A stretch of 64,000 nucleotides of DNA from Sphingomonas sp. PsM26 (GTDB taxonomy: Bacteria; Pseudomonadota; Alphaproteobacteria; Sphingomonadales; Sphingomonadaceae). The notes beneath the pieces are model-generated. The model saw only the letters and a program-made list of their open reading frames with translations. It was not told the origin of the DNA and made no database searches. Of this stretch, positions 25,093 through 34,034 are shown one piece after another (positions within the stretch are counted from its first letter, which is position 1; every line of letters begins with the position of its first letter). Location: NCBI GenBank assembly GCA_030433805.1, contig JARUXA010000004.1, forward strand, positions 1 to 64,000, read 5' to 3'. A program made the position numbers and the translations under genes.

Positions 25093-25569
25093 GACGCAGG
25101 TTGCGTCAGCCTTGGGACCGGTAGCAGAAAGGAGTCGTAAAGCAGGTCGACAGTCGGTTTTTCAGGTACTTAATACTAAAGTTGGAAGTGGATGATCGAT
25201 GCTCCCGAACTGTGCATCAGCGCATTTGGCGGCCCCATGCAGAGAGAGTTTTGAAAAACAAAAGTTTGTTCAAGGTTATTAAGAAAACCGGCCATCGCCT
25301 GTCCGTTTTGGACAAAAGCGCTATCTCTCTGAATTGTCTGCTTTGATGCCAAATACCGGTCGATGGAAACATTTTGGCACAATGTGTCTGGCGATCCGAC
25401 AGGTCCGACGGTATTGCGCAACTCGACTTGGCCGTAAATCCGGTGGTCGGTCATGACCAAGGCCGTGGTCGCGCTGCCGCAGCGATGTTGCCCACACACC
25501 GGGTGACGGCGGGGAACGCCCAGGCGTCGGACCATATCGCCTCACACACAAACCGGATGCAGACGGATG
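25093..25569. other. Intergenic stretch, AT-rich, no supported gene
   Basis: About 480 bp between the sigma-54-like site and the PhoD stop. From about 25,150 to 25,400 the sequence is clearly more AT-rich than its surroundings. It contains short inverted repeats, such as AACAAA/TTTGTT at 25257-25270 and TGTCC/GGACA at 25300-25314. A minus-strand frame (25176-25457) has no ribosome site and no recognisable protein. It may hold activator sites for the sigma-54 promoter, a small RNA or decayed sequence. Confidence 0.4.
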
Positions 25570-27135
25570 TCAGGCGGCTTGTGGACCGGGTCGCTTCGGA
25601 TCCACGACGAATTTGGCGAGCGTGGCAATGCTTCCGCCGGGCCGATCAACCTGGTCGAGCACCTTCACCTGGGCATGCCAGAGATCCGGCGTGACGGTGA
25701 AAAGGTGATAGCCGCGCTGGTTGTTGAGCAGCGCGACGTTCGGGTTGTGGTCCAGCGCATGGTCTTCGCCCGCATAGCGCGCGCCGCCCGTCCCGCTCGA
25801 CGATATCGACGTCGCGAGGAATTCGCTGGCAATCGCCGGCCCTTCGACGTCTTCCGCGCGGGCCGGCACGGATCCGACGACATTCTGGTGCAGGTCCCCG
25901 CTGCCGATCACGACGTTGGTCAGATCGCGGCGGACGATCGTGTCGACCAAGCGCTGGCGCGCCATGGGGTAGCCGTTCCAATTGTCCTTGGCGACGACCG
26001 GTGCCGTCCCGCCGTCCTTGCGCGCATCATAGGGCATCAGCATGACCTGTTGCGCGATGAGGTTCCAGTGCGCGGCATTGTCCAGCCCGCGGTCGAACCA
26101 CGCCTCTTGCGCCGCGCCCATCATTGTCCGCTCGGCTCGGTCGATCAGCTGACACGCGTCGAGTTCCTCGCGCCCGATCCCGGGACGTTCGCACAGCTGA
26201 TCGCTGCGATCAGATCGCGTATCGAGCACGTGGAGGCGCACCAGATTGCCGTAATCAAGTCGGCGATAGGCGCGCACGCCATTTGGCCCCGGTCGCTGCG
26301 CACGGCGCACCGGGACATGTTCGTACCACGCCTGCAGTGCGGCGGCCTTGCGCAGCGCGAAGACGGCTGGCGGGTTGCCGTCCTTGTCGAAGGCTCCGGC
26401 CCAATTGTCGTCGATTTCGTGATCGTCGAAGGACATGATGAAGGCGACCGCGGCATGCGCCGCCTGGAGATCGGGATCCTCTTTATATTGCGCGTAGCGG
26501 CGGCGGTACTGGTCGAGGGTGTAGCATTCGCCGCCCAGATGCTTGCGCGGGGTCGGTCCGGCGCGCGGTGCCATCTCGTAGATATAGTCGCCGTAATGAT
26601 AGACCGCGTCGAGATCGGGCTCGCGCGCGAGATGCGCATAGCCCGTAAACAGGCCCATCTCGAAATCCTGGCACCCCAGCATGGCGAGCCGTACCCGATC
26701 GAGCGCCGCCCCCGCGGCGGGCGCGGTGCGCGCGGTGCCGACCGGGCTCGTGCCTGCGCCTGCGACGAGGAAGCGATACCAATAGGGCCGATGCGCGCGA
26801 AGACCGTCGACCTCGACATGGACCGAATGCGCGAGCGTGGCGATGGCCACCGCTGCACCCGCGCGGACGATCTTGCGGAAGGCGGGATCTTCGGCGACTT
26901 CCCAGCCAACCGGCACGTCGTGCGGGGGCATGCCACCGTCGGGCGTCTGCGGTTCGGGTGCCAGCCGAGTCCAGATCACGAACCCGTCCGGCCAGGGCTC
27001 GCCCGCCGCGACGCCGAGGGTGAAGGGATCGCGCGTGAACCGCGTTCGCGCAAGCAGCGCGGGCGCATCGATCCCGGTCGAAAGCGCCAGCGTAAGCCCG
27101 GTCTTGATCAGCGTTCGGCGGTCGAGCTGGGCCAC
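25570..27135 (-). CDS. Alkaline phosphatase D family protein (PhoD-like), Tat-exported
   Basis: Secreted metallophosphoesterase (521 aa) of the PhoD family, which releases phosphate from mono- or diesters. The N-terminus DRRTLIKTGLTLAL is a twin-arginine signal, as is usual for PhoD. An N-terminal PhoD_N domain (about 35-130, FTLGVAAGEPWPDGFVIWTRL) precedes the catalytic domain with GCQDFEMG, YHYGDYIYE, MSFDDHEIDDNW and GSGDLHQN, which carry the metal ligands. GTG start with GGAG upstream. It lies 129 bp downstream of fecR on the same strand and may be part of the sigma factor regulon, linking the adjacent receptor to phosphate-ester use; that link is inference. Confidence 0.92.
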   Translation of the reverse strand: MAQLDRRTLIKTGLTLALSTGIDAPALLARTRFTRDPFTLGVAAGEPWPDGFVIWTRLAPEPQTPDGGMPPHDVPVGWEVAEDPAFRKIVRAGAAVAIATLAHSVHVEVDGLRAHRPYWYRFLVAGAGTSPVGTARTAPAAGAALDRVRLAMLGCQDFEMGLFTGYAHLAREPDLDAVYHYGDYIYEMAPRAGPTPRKHLGGECYTLDQYRRRYAQYKEDPDLQAAHAAVAFIMSFDDHEIDDNWAGAFDKDGNPPAVFALRKAAALQAWYEHVPVRRAQRPGPNGVRAYRRLDYGNLVRLHVLDTRSDRSDQLCERPGIGREELDACQLIDRAERTMMGAAQEAWFDRGLDNAAHWNLIAQQVMLMPYDARKDGGTAPVVAKDNWNGYPMARQRLVDTIVRRDLTNVVIGSGDLHQNVVGSVPARAEDVEGPAIASEFLATSISSSGTGGARYAGEDHALDHNPNVALLNNQRGYHLFTVTPDLWHAQVKVLDQVDRPGGSIATLAKFVVDPKRPGPQAA

Positions 27136-27264
27136 GGCGATACTCCATCAGGCACGGCGTGGGCAGCGTGACGGACGACCTCCGCCACCGGCCTGCGCGA
27201 CCGGGCAATGCGGGCAAGACGGAACAGGCACCCAAAACCCGACAGTAAAACCGGCACGATTCCC

Positions 27265-28227
27265 TTAGCGGTTCGCGACGGGATCGGTGGGGCGGATCGA
27301 GATGGCTTTGCGATCATAGGATACCGCGACGCCGTACGCGACCTGCACCGCCTGCAGCGCCCGACCGGTATCCGAAATGCGGAATCGCCCGCTGATCGGC
27401 AGCGCGAGCAGCGCGCGATCCTCGACCAGGATCGGCCGCGCCGAATAGCGTTGCAGCTTGTCGATCAACACGCCCAGCGGGACGTTCGATGCCTCGAACC
27501 ACCCCGATTTCCACGCGGGCGCGGTTTCCGCGGTGCGCGGTTGCGCGGCGATATGACCATCGACGACGTGCGCAGCGTCGCCCTTGCGCAGCACCAGATC
27601 GTGCTCACCCGCAACGGCAACGTCCACCGCGCCGCGATAGACCGCGACGACGGTCCGTGCGGGGCCCTGCCGATCGACGTTGAACGCGGTGCCGAGAACG
27701 CGCACCGCGGTGCCTCCGCTCGCGACCTCGAACGTCCGGGCGTTTTCATGGCGAACGTCGAAGAAGGCCTCCCCGCGCACGAGCTCCGCCTTGCGCGCCC
27801 AGGGCAGGATCTGCACCCGCAGCTCGCTGTCGCCGCTGAGATCGATGCGCGACCCGTCCGCCAGCACGACCGCCTTGCCGCCGCCGACGCCGGTGCGATA
27901 GGCGGTGGTGGTCGCGAACGGCAGGATCACCACCGCCGCCAGCGCAGCGCAGGCCGCCGCCGCCAACCCGGGAACGACATATCGCCGCCGGGGGACGCCA
28001 ACACGCGACATCGGCGGCAATTCCACCACCGCTTCGGGCGGGCGCAGTGCCTCGGCCAGCGCCTCCGACTGCCATAGCGCTTGGAGATCGGCGAAAGTCT
28101 CGCGGTGGCGCGGGGACGCCGCCATCCAGGCGTCGAATTCGGGGCCCGCCGCCGCGTCGAACACCGGCTGGTTGAGCCGGTCGATCCAGCCGGCCGCTTC
28201 CTCGGCGATCTGCGTGTCGCGCTTCAT
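27265..28227 (-). CDS. FecR-type anti-sigma/regulatory protein
   Basis: Inner-membrane sigma regulator (320 aa). The N-terminal cytoplasmic domain (DUF4880-like, about residues 5-50: EEAAGWIDRLNQP, FDAWMAASPRHRETFADL) contacts the ECF sigma factor. One membrane helix follows at about 85-107 (VPGLAAAACAALAAVVILPFA), then the periplasmic FecR domain (ADGSRIDLSGDSELRV, GEAFFDVRHENARTFEV, TAVRVLGTAFNV) and a C-terminal STN-like segment (NVPLGVLIDKLQRYS). It receives the signal from the STN domain of the receptor at 29063. Its ATG overlaps the sigma factor stop (ATGA), giving coupled translation. Confidence 0.94.
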   Translation of the reverse strand: MKRDTQIAEEAAGWIDRLNQPVFDAAAGPEFDAWMAASPRHRETFADLQALWQSEALAEALRPPEAVVELPPMSRVGVPRRRYVVPGLAAAACAALAAVVILPFATTTAYRTGVGGGKAVVLADGSRIDLSGDSELRVQILPWARKAELVRGEAFFDVRHENARTFEVASGGTAVRVLGTAFNVDRQGPARTVVAVYRGAVDVAVAGEHDLVLRKGDAAHVVDGHIAAQPRTAETAPAWKSGWFEASNVPLGVLIDKLQRYSARPILVEDRALLALPISGRFRISDTGRALQAVQVAYGVAVSYDRKAISIRPTDPVANR

Positions 28228-28763
28228 TGCTCCGCACCCCGCGCGAAGGCATCGCCACCCATCGCCTTGTGGAGATCGGCCAATCCGCGCGTGATGTGTT
28301 TCTCGACGGCTTTCGGGCTCAACCCCAGCTCCCTCGCTATCGCGGCACAGCTTTGCCCCTGCAAGCGACGGCGGACAAGCACGTCGCGGCGCAGCGGCGG
28401 CATCGTCGCCAGCGCCTGTTGAAGCACCGCAAGTTCCTGCCGCCCGGCAAGCACTCGATCGGGCAGGGGGGCCTGGCTGGCGGGCTCCTCCTCGCGTTCG
28501 GCGACATACCGCCGGTCGCGGCGATGATGATCGACCAGCAGGTTTGCGGCGATCCGGAACCCGAGCGCGTAGACGCTCACCAGTTTCTGCACGCGGCTCT
28601 GCTGCACCAGCCGCGACAGCGTCTCCTGCACGACATCCTCGACTAGATCGACGCGGTTGGTGCGCGCCCGGACGTAACGGCTTAAGGTCACCGCGACCGT
28701 GCGCCAGTCCGCTTCGGGTGCCGCGCCGGCAATATCCTCAATGTGGTGCAACGGCGCGGGCAT
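28224..28763 (-). CDS. ECF RNA polymerase sigma factor, FecI type
   Basis: Extracytoplasmic-function sigma factor (179 aa). Region 2 (about residues 20-90: VDLVEDVVQETLSRLVQQ, YALGFRIAANLLVDHHRR) and region 4 (about 115-165: LATMPPLRRDVLVRRRLQG, IARELGLSPKAVEKHITRGL) are both present, with the RNA polymerase and -35 binding helices. It should direct transcription of the divergent receptor gene and perhaps of its own operon with fecR and phoD. The ATG-to-ATG intergenic distance to the receptor is 299 bp. Confidence 0.94.
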   Translation of the reverse strand: MPAPLHHIEDIAGAAPEADWRTVAVTLSRYVRARTNRVDLVEDVVQETLSRLVQQSRVQKLVSVYALGFRIAANLLVDHHRRDRRYVAEREEEPASQAPLPDRVLAGRQELAVLQQALATMPPLRRDVLVRRRLQGQSCAAIARELGLSPKAVEKHITRGLADLHKAMGGDAFARGAEQ

Positions 28764-29062
28764 TGGACGTCCGGATTGTGGAGCCCCGCTCCTACGGCGT
28801 GTTTGTGACAGTTTCGCTCGGTGATGCCGAGGCTAACGGTTGGAGGTGCCGCAGATACCTGCCGATATGACGGAAAACGACTTGGCTGCATCGCGTAATC
28901 TTCAGCAGAATAAATGAGACTAGAGGGATTATAGAAATCACAAGTTCTGCAGCACAGTTGTAACAATAATGCAGCGATACTGTAACATGCTGAAAGTCGA
29001 CAAAACTTTGTCGGGTTTTGCCATGTAACGTCGTCTTGCCCCCGAACCACTGGGGGGAAAAC
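28764..29062. promoter_or_regulatory. Divergent promoter region of the sigma/fecR operon and the STN-TonB receptor
   Basis: This AT-rich stretch separates the ECF sigma gene from the receptor gene. It contains an inverted repeat at 28998-29013 (CGACAAA, 2-nt spacer, TTTGTCG) 50 bp upstream of the receptor start. That repeat looks like a repressor or activator site. The ECF-dependent promoter is expected here but cannot be picked by eye. Confidence 0.6.
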
Positions 29063-32059
29063 ATGTTCCGCAAAATTCCAATGTCGCATCTTCTACTGAG
29101 CTCGGCGGCGGTGTCCGGCCTGATCAGTTTGCCCGCCACGGCCCATGCGGCACCGGCAGAGCGACAGTTCACGTTCGACGTCCCGGCGCAGGACCTTGCA
29201 GAAGCACTGCTCGCCTTCTCGCGGCTGACCGGGCTGCAACTGGCCGCATCGCCGACGCTGTTGAAAGGTGCGCACAGTCAGCGTCTCCACGCGCGGATGA
29301 CCGCCGAAGCGGCACTTGCACAGCTCATCGCGGGGAATGATCTGGAGGGCAGGATCGTCGGCGACACGGTGACGGTCGCGCGGCCCGCGCGGTATGCCAC
29401 GGCTGACGCGCTCGCCCCGGCGGTTGCCGCCGGGGCAGAAGCACAGGGCCAGACCGGCGCGGAGGCGCGGCTCGAACAGCCAACCGACATCGTCGTCACC
29501 GGTTATCGTGAAAGCGTTGCCAAGGCGCAGCAGGTCAAGCGGGCGGCGACCGGATCGCAGGACGTGATCCTGGCGCAGGACATTGCAGCGTTCCCCGACC
29601 AGAACCTCGCGGAAGCGCTCCAGCGCGTTCCCGGTGTCGCGCTGACCCGCGACAGCGGCGAGGGCCGGCAGATTTCGCTGCGCGGCCTGGGCGCGGATTT
29701 CACCCGCACGCAGTTGAACGGCATGGAAGTCCTCACCAACACCTCGTCGGGGCTCGACAGCCGGTCGTCTGTCAGCCGCTCGCGCGCGTTCGACTACAGC
29801 ATCTTTGCGTCCGAATTGTTCAACAAGGTCGTGGTCGAGAAATCCTACGCCGCGGAACAGGACGAGGGCGGCATCGGCGGCACCGTCGGCCTGCATACGG
29901 CAAAGCCGTTCGACTATAAGGGCCGCACGATCGTGGCGTCGGCCAAGGGGCAGTCGAACCAATATAGCAAGACGGTCACACCACGACTGGTCGGGCTGGT
30001 GTCGCAACGCTGGGGCGATTTCGGCTTCCTCGCATCGGCGGCGTACAGCACCGCCGACACGATCGAATTCGGCTATCGTAACTGGAACTGGTCGCAGATT
30101 ACTTTCGGTGCGGCCAATGTCGGCCCCGCTGTCTCCGCCGCCGACCGTGCGCTGCTGGTCAATGCGACCGGCGCCAACCGCATCTGGAACAGCCGCGCGC
30201 AAACCTATGCGACCTTCTTCAACAAGCGCGAACGGCTCGGCCTCACCACCGCGCTGCAATATCACCCCAATGCGCGCACCGACGTGACGCTCGACCTGCT
30301 CTACGGCAAGCTGAACAACGATCGTCGCTCGGGCGTGATCGGCGCGGCGGGGACCAATGGTGTTTCCGCCAACAACGTGACCGGCACGCAAGTGCTGACC
30401 GGCGTTGCTTTCGACCAGTATAACGACATCGTCGGAGCGTCGTTCGACCACGTCGACATGCGCACCGAATCCAAGGACACGCAGGACCAGACGACCTTCT
30501 GGCAGGCGGCACTGAACGGCCATACCGACCTGACCGACACCCTCACCGCCACGGTGCTGGCAGGTTGGTCGCGCTCCATTTTCGACTCGCGTTACGCCGA
30601 AGTCTATTTGGAATCGGTCAACAAGAGCTATGCCTTCTCGGGGCTGAATACGGGGTCGCCACGGACCACTTACGGCTTCGACATCACCGACCCGTCGCAA
30701 TGGGCGCTGCAAGGCCTCGAAACCCGCGCCGATCATATCGCCAGCGAATTTTACAACACGAAGGCCGAACTCGCGTGGCAGGTCGGGACGGGCTCAACGA
30801 TCAAGGCGGGCGGCGGCTTCAAGCGGTTCACCAACAGCGGCCAGCAGCAAAAGGCTGCGCCAAGCTATGAGGACAAGCCGGGCATCCCGCGCGTGCCGAC
30901 CAGCGTGCTGTCGGACCGCAGTCTCGCCCCCTATGTCATCGGCGACGTGCCGGGGACCTATGCCCTGCTGGGCCAGAGCACGACGGTGAATGCGAGCAAT
31001 ACGGTCACGGGGACCGCTTATGATCTGCTCGAGAAGACCTACGCGGCGTATCTGCAATATGACCTGAAGACGCGGCTCGGCGGTATCGGGCTGCGCGCCA
31101 ATTTCGGTGTGCGCTATTATCACACCGATCTCGGCTCATCGGGCACGGCACTGGTCGGCGGGGTGCTGGTTCCGGTCGATGTGACCAACAGCTATCACGG
31201 GTTCCTGCCCGCCGCGAACCTGGCGTTCGACCTCACCCCTTCGCTCGTCTTCCGCGTAAGCGGCAACCGCAATCTGAGCCGTCCCGCGCTGAGCGACATG
31301 CGCGCGGCGAGCACGCTCAACCTTGCGTCGTTCGGCGGCACCATCTCCGGCGGCAACCCGAACCTGAAACCGTTCATTGCGGATTCGGTCGAGGGATCGC
31401 TCGAATATTATGACGGGCAACGCGGTTCGCTGGCGATCGGTGCTTTCTACAAGCACATGGACTCGTACATCACCTCGGAAACGCGGCTGGTCGCCTACAA
31501 CACCACCGGCTACCCGGATGCACTGCTGCCCGTCGGCGTCGATCCGTCGGTGCTGGTCAACTACACGCGCCCGATCAACGGCCCCGGCGCGTCGATCAAG
31601 GGGATCGAGATCGCCGCGAAACGCGATTTCGACTTCCTGCCCGCCCCGTTCGACAAATTGGGCGTCCTCGGCAACATCACTGCCGCCGATGGCACGACCG
31701 CGGTGTATTATTCGGGCGTTGCGAAGCGTTTGCCATTGCCCACGCTGTCGAAACTGTCGTCCAACGCGACGCTCTATTACGACACCGACCGCTGGGGCAT
31801 TCGCGGATCGGTGGCGACCCGCTCGCGCTATCGCTGGGGCGATGGCGGCAACGGCAATATCGGCGAGTATATCCAGGGATCGGCCAACGTCGACGCGTCG
31901 GCCTATCTCAACCTGACGCCGCGGTTCAAGGTCATGGTGGAGGCGATCAACCTCACCGATCAGCCGATCGTCCAATATGCCGACGGGACCGCAAAGCGGG
32001 TAATGACGAATACGGTCAGCGGGCGGACGGTATCGTTAGGCGCGTCCATGCGCTTCTAG
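29063..32059 (+). CDS. TonB-dependent receptor with N-terminal STN signalling domain
   Basis: Large outer-membrane transducer/transporter (998 aa). Signal peptide 1-29 (to TAHAA), STN domain about 33-105 (FDVPAQDLAEALLAFSRLTGLQL), then a TonB-box-like TDIVVTGYRES, a plug (FPDQNLAEALQRVPGVALTRD, RQISLRGLGADFTRTQLNGMEV) and a barrel ending in SLGASMRF. The plug wording fits the large receptors of Xanthomonas/Caulobacter that import saccharides or other bulky substrates. The STN domain signals to the divergent FecR/FecI pair when substrate binds. Start ATG 29063 has GGGGGGAA just upstream. Substrate unknown; a phosphorylated compound is possible given the PhoD neighbour. Confidence 0.94.
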   Translation: MFRKIPMSHLLLSSAAVSGLISLPATAHAAPAERQFTFDVPAQDLAEALLAFSRLTGLQLAASPTLLKGAHSQRLHARMTAEAALAQLIAGNDLEGRIVGDTVTVARPARYATADALAPAVAAGAEAQGQTGAEARLEQPTDIVVTGYRESVAKAQQVKRAATGSQDVILAQDIAAFPDQNLAEALQRVPGVALTRDSGEGRQISLRGLGADFTRTQLNGMEVLTNTSSGLDSRSSVSRSRAFDYSIFASELFNKVVVEKSYAAEQDEGGIGGTVGLHTAKPFDYKGRTIVASAKGQSNQYSKTVTPRLVGLVSQRWGDFGFLASAAYSTADTIEFGYRNWNWSQITFGAANVGPAVSAADRALLVNATGANRIWNSRAQTYATFFNKRERLGLTTALQYHPNARTDVTLDLLYGKLNNDRRSGVIGAAGTNGVSANNVTGTQVLTGVAFDQYNDIVGASFDHVDMRTESKDTQDQTTFWQAALNGHTDLTDTLTATVLAGWSRSIFDSRYAEVYLESVNKSYAFSGLNTGSPRTTYGFDITDPSQWALQGLETRADHIASEFYNTKAELAWQVGTGSTIKAGGGFKRFTNSGQQQKAAPSYEDKPGIPRVPTSVLSDRSLAPYVIGDVPGTYALLGQSTTVNASNTVTGTAYDLLEKTYAAYLQYDLKTRLGGIGLRANFGVRYYHTDLGSSGTALVGGVLVPVDVTNSYHGFLPAANLAFDLTPSLVFRVSGNRNLSRPALSDMRAASTLNLASFGGTISGGNPNLKPFIADSVEGSLEYYDGQRGSLAIGAFYKHMDSYITSETRLVAYNTTGYPDALLPVGVDPSVLVNYTRPINGPGASIKGIEIAAKRDFDFLPAPFDKLGVLGNITAADGTTAVYYSGVAKRLPLPTLSKLSSNATLYYDTDRWGIRGSVATRSRYRWGDGGNGNIGEYIQGSANVDASAYLNLTPRFKVMVEAINLTDQPIVQYADGTAKRVMTNTVSGRTVSLGASMRF

Positions 32060-32077
32060 GTCGGAAGCGACAGGGAA

Positions 32078-32117
32078 GGAGAGGCAAGCATCGCTGCGGG
32101 TGCGAGCTTGCCTCTCC
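32078..32117 (+). terminator. Stem-loop after the STN-TonB receptor gene
   Basis: A perfect 12-bp inverted repeat (GGAGAGGCAAGC with its complement at 32106-32117) encloses a loop with a further 4-bp TCGC/GCGA stem. It starts 18 bp after the receptor stop and precedes the convergent regulator gene. No T-run follows, so it may act as a processing or Rho-associated end structure rather than a classical terminator. Confidence 0.55.
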
Positions 32118-32217
32118 CGAAGCTGCAGGGCAATCTGCGAAACCGTTGGGAGGCGTGGTGTGTGGCCGAACTTTCCAGGCCCTCGTATCGATCTTCCCAA
32201 ACCGCGCCGGCTCGGGA

Positions 32218-33042
32218 CTACCCCGCAAGCAGCGCACGGATACGATCGGCCACGTCTGGATCGACCGGGTTGTAGACGATCATCCCGAGGTCTGGACGAC
32301 CATCGACCGCGAAGCCCGAATATTCGAGCTCGATCGCGCCCAGAACGGGATGGCGCAGCCGCTTGGTGCCCTCTCCGTGGAAGCGCACGTCATTGTCCGC
32401 CCATAACGCCGCGAATTCGGAACTGGTCGCGCACAGCTCGGTGACGAGTTGGTCGACTTCGGACACCGCACCCGCCCGGACCGCGTCGGCCCGGAACGCG
32501 CCGACCACGAAGCGGGCGGTGCTTTCCCAATCTTCCTGTGCCCCCCGCACCCGGTCGTTGGCGAAGACGAGCCGCAAGATGTTGCGCTCCTCGGGGCGCA
32601 GCGTGCCGTAATCGGTGAGCACGAGCGCGGCTGCGCGGTTCCACGCCACGACGTCCCAGGTCGGGGTCTTGATGATCGCGGGGCTGGCGAGCATGCCGTC
32701 GAGCAGGCGCTGGAGCCGCGGGGTCACGCCGTCCGCGGCCTTGTAGCGGACCTCGGGCGGACGCCCGAGCGCGAGCATGAACAGATGCTCGCGCTCGGCT
32801 TCGGTCAGCATCAGGCCGCCCGCGATGCGGTTCAGCACATCGGGGGATGGCGCGCCGCCGCGCCCCTGTTCGAGCCAGGTGTACCAGGTCGGGCTGATGT
32901 TGGCGCGTTGTGCGACCTCTTCGCGGCGCAGTCCCGGCGTGCGGCGCCGTTGGATCGGAAACCCGAATGCGCCGGGATCGAGCCGAGTGCGGCGGTCGCG
33001 GAGATACAGGCCGAGGGGGTTGTCGGGGGGCGTCGTCATCAT
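32218..33042 (-). CDS. XRE-type transcriptional regulator with MmyB ligand-binding domain
   Basis: DNA-binding regulator (274 aa). The helix-turn-helix is at about residues 33-85 (TPGLRREEVAQRANISPTWYTWLEQGRG, the RREEVA/SxxWYTxLEQGR pattern is diagnostic of this family), followed by the MmyB-like C-terminal domain (about 105-270) with NILRLVFAN and HGEGTKRLRHPVLG. Members are usually repressors of an adjacent divergent oxidoreductase gene; here an SDR gene starts 92 bp away on the plus strand, so it most likely controls that gene. The ligand is unknown. Confidence 0.92.
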   Translation of the reverse strand: MMTTPPDNPLGLYLRDRRTRLDPGAFGFPIQRRRTPGLRREEVAQRANISPTWYTWLEQGRGGAPSPDVLNRIAGGLMLTEAEREHLFMLALGRPPEVRYKAADGVTPRLQRLLDGMLASPAIIKTPTWDVVAWNRAAALVLTDYGTLRPEERNILRLVFANDRVRGAQEDWESTARFVVGAFRADAVRAGAVSEVDQLVTELCATSSEFAALWADNDVRFHGEGTKRLRHPVLGAIELEYSGFAVDGRPDLGMIVYNPVDPDVADRIRALLAG

Positions 33043-33134
33043 GAGCCTGTTAGCGATTATACTAGGAAAAGCTCACGGCTTTTCCCGGATAGCGAATGCG
33101 CCGATCCGGCATCGACCATCAAGGGAGAATTTCG

Positions 33135-34034
33135 ATGCGCGTATTTCTGACAGGAGCGACCGGCTTCATCGGCTCGCATATCGTCCCCGAATTGCTGGCG
33201 GCCGGTCATCATGTGGTGGGCCTGACCCGTTCGGATGCAGGAGCCGCAGCACTGGTCGCGGCAAGGGCCGAGCCGCATCGGGGCGACCTCGACGATCTCG
33301 CGAGCCTGACGCGCGGAGCCGCGTCGTGTGATGGCGTGATCCATACGGCATTCGATCACGACTTCGCGACCTTCGTCGCCAATTGCCAGAAGGACGCCCG
33401 TGCGATCGCGGCGCTCGGCGACGGACTCGCGGGGACCGACAAGCCGTTCGTCATCACGTCGAGCACCGCCATGGGATCGGCAACGCCGGGTGATCCGGCG
33501 TCGGAGGACGTTTTCGCGACCCACAGCCCCAACCCGCGGGTCGCGTCCGAACTGGCGGGGCAGGCGCTGCTCGAGCGCGGTATCCACGTCATCACCCTGC
33601 GCAACTCGCAGATCCACGACACGTGCAAACAGGGCCTCGTCAGCGACGTGATTGCGCTTGCATGGGAGAAGGGCGTCTCGGCTTATGTCGGCGATGGCAG
33701 CAACAGTTGGTCGGCCGCGCACGTCTCCGACACCGCCCGGCTATACCGGCACGCGCTCGAGCGGAACGAGATCGGCGCGCGCTACCACGCCACCGCCGAA
33801 GCGGCGATCAGCTTCCGCAAGATCGCCGAGACGATCGGCGAGACCTTCGGCCTGCCCGTGAGTTCGGTACGCGCGGACGAAGCTGGCGCGCATTTCAGCT
33901 GGCTCACCGCCTTCGTGTCGAAGGACATGTCGGCGTCCAGCACGCTGACCCGGGAGCGGCTGGGCTGGAACCCCGACGGGCCGACACTTCACGCCGACAT
34001 TCGCGCGATGAGGCGAGATCGGGAAGGATCATGA
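33135..34034 (+). CDS. NAD(P)-dependent SDR oxidoreductase (NAD-dependent epimerase-like)
   Basis: Extended short-chain dehydrogenase-like protein (299 aa). The dinucleotide motif GATGFIGS starts at residue 7, the nucleotide-specificity region LTRSDAGAAAL follows, then the active-site strand FVITSSTAM. The usual YxxxK is not obvious after that strand, so it may be an atypical SDR, as many members annotated next to MmyB regulators are. ATG 33135 follows GGGAG. It is divergent from the MmyB-type regulator and its last 6 bp overlap the convergent MFS gene. Substrate unknown. Confidence 0.88.
   Translation: MRVFLTGATGFIGSHIVPELLAAGHHVVGLTRSDAGAAALVAARAEPHRGDLDDLASLTRGAASCDGVIHTAFDHDFATFVANCQKDARAIAALGDGLAGTDKPFVITSSTAMGSATPGDPASEDVFATHSPNPRVASELAGQALLERGIHVITLRNSQIHDTCKQGLVSDVIALAWEKGVSAYVGDGSNSWSAAHVSDTARLYRHALERNEIGARYHATAEAAISFRKIAETIGETFGLPVSSVRADEAGAHFSWLTAFVSKDMSASSTLTRERLGWNPDGPTLHADIRAMRRDREGS

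Noticed and set aside
25176..25535. Minus-strand frame in the AT-rich gap
   Set aside because: No ribosome site, no recognisable domain and unusual composition; kept only as a note about the gap.
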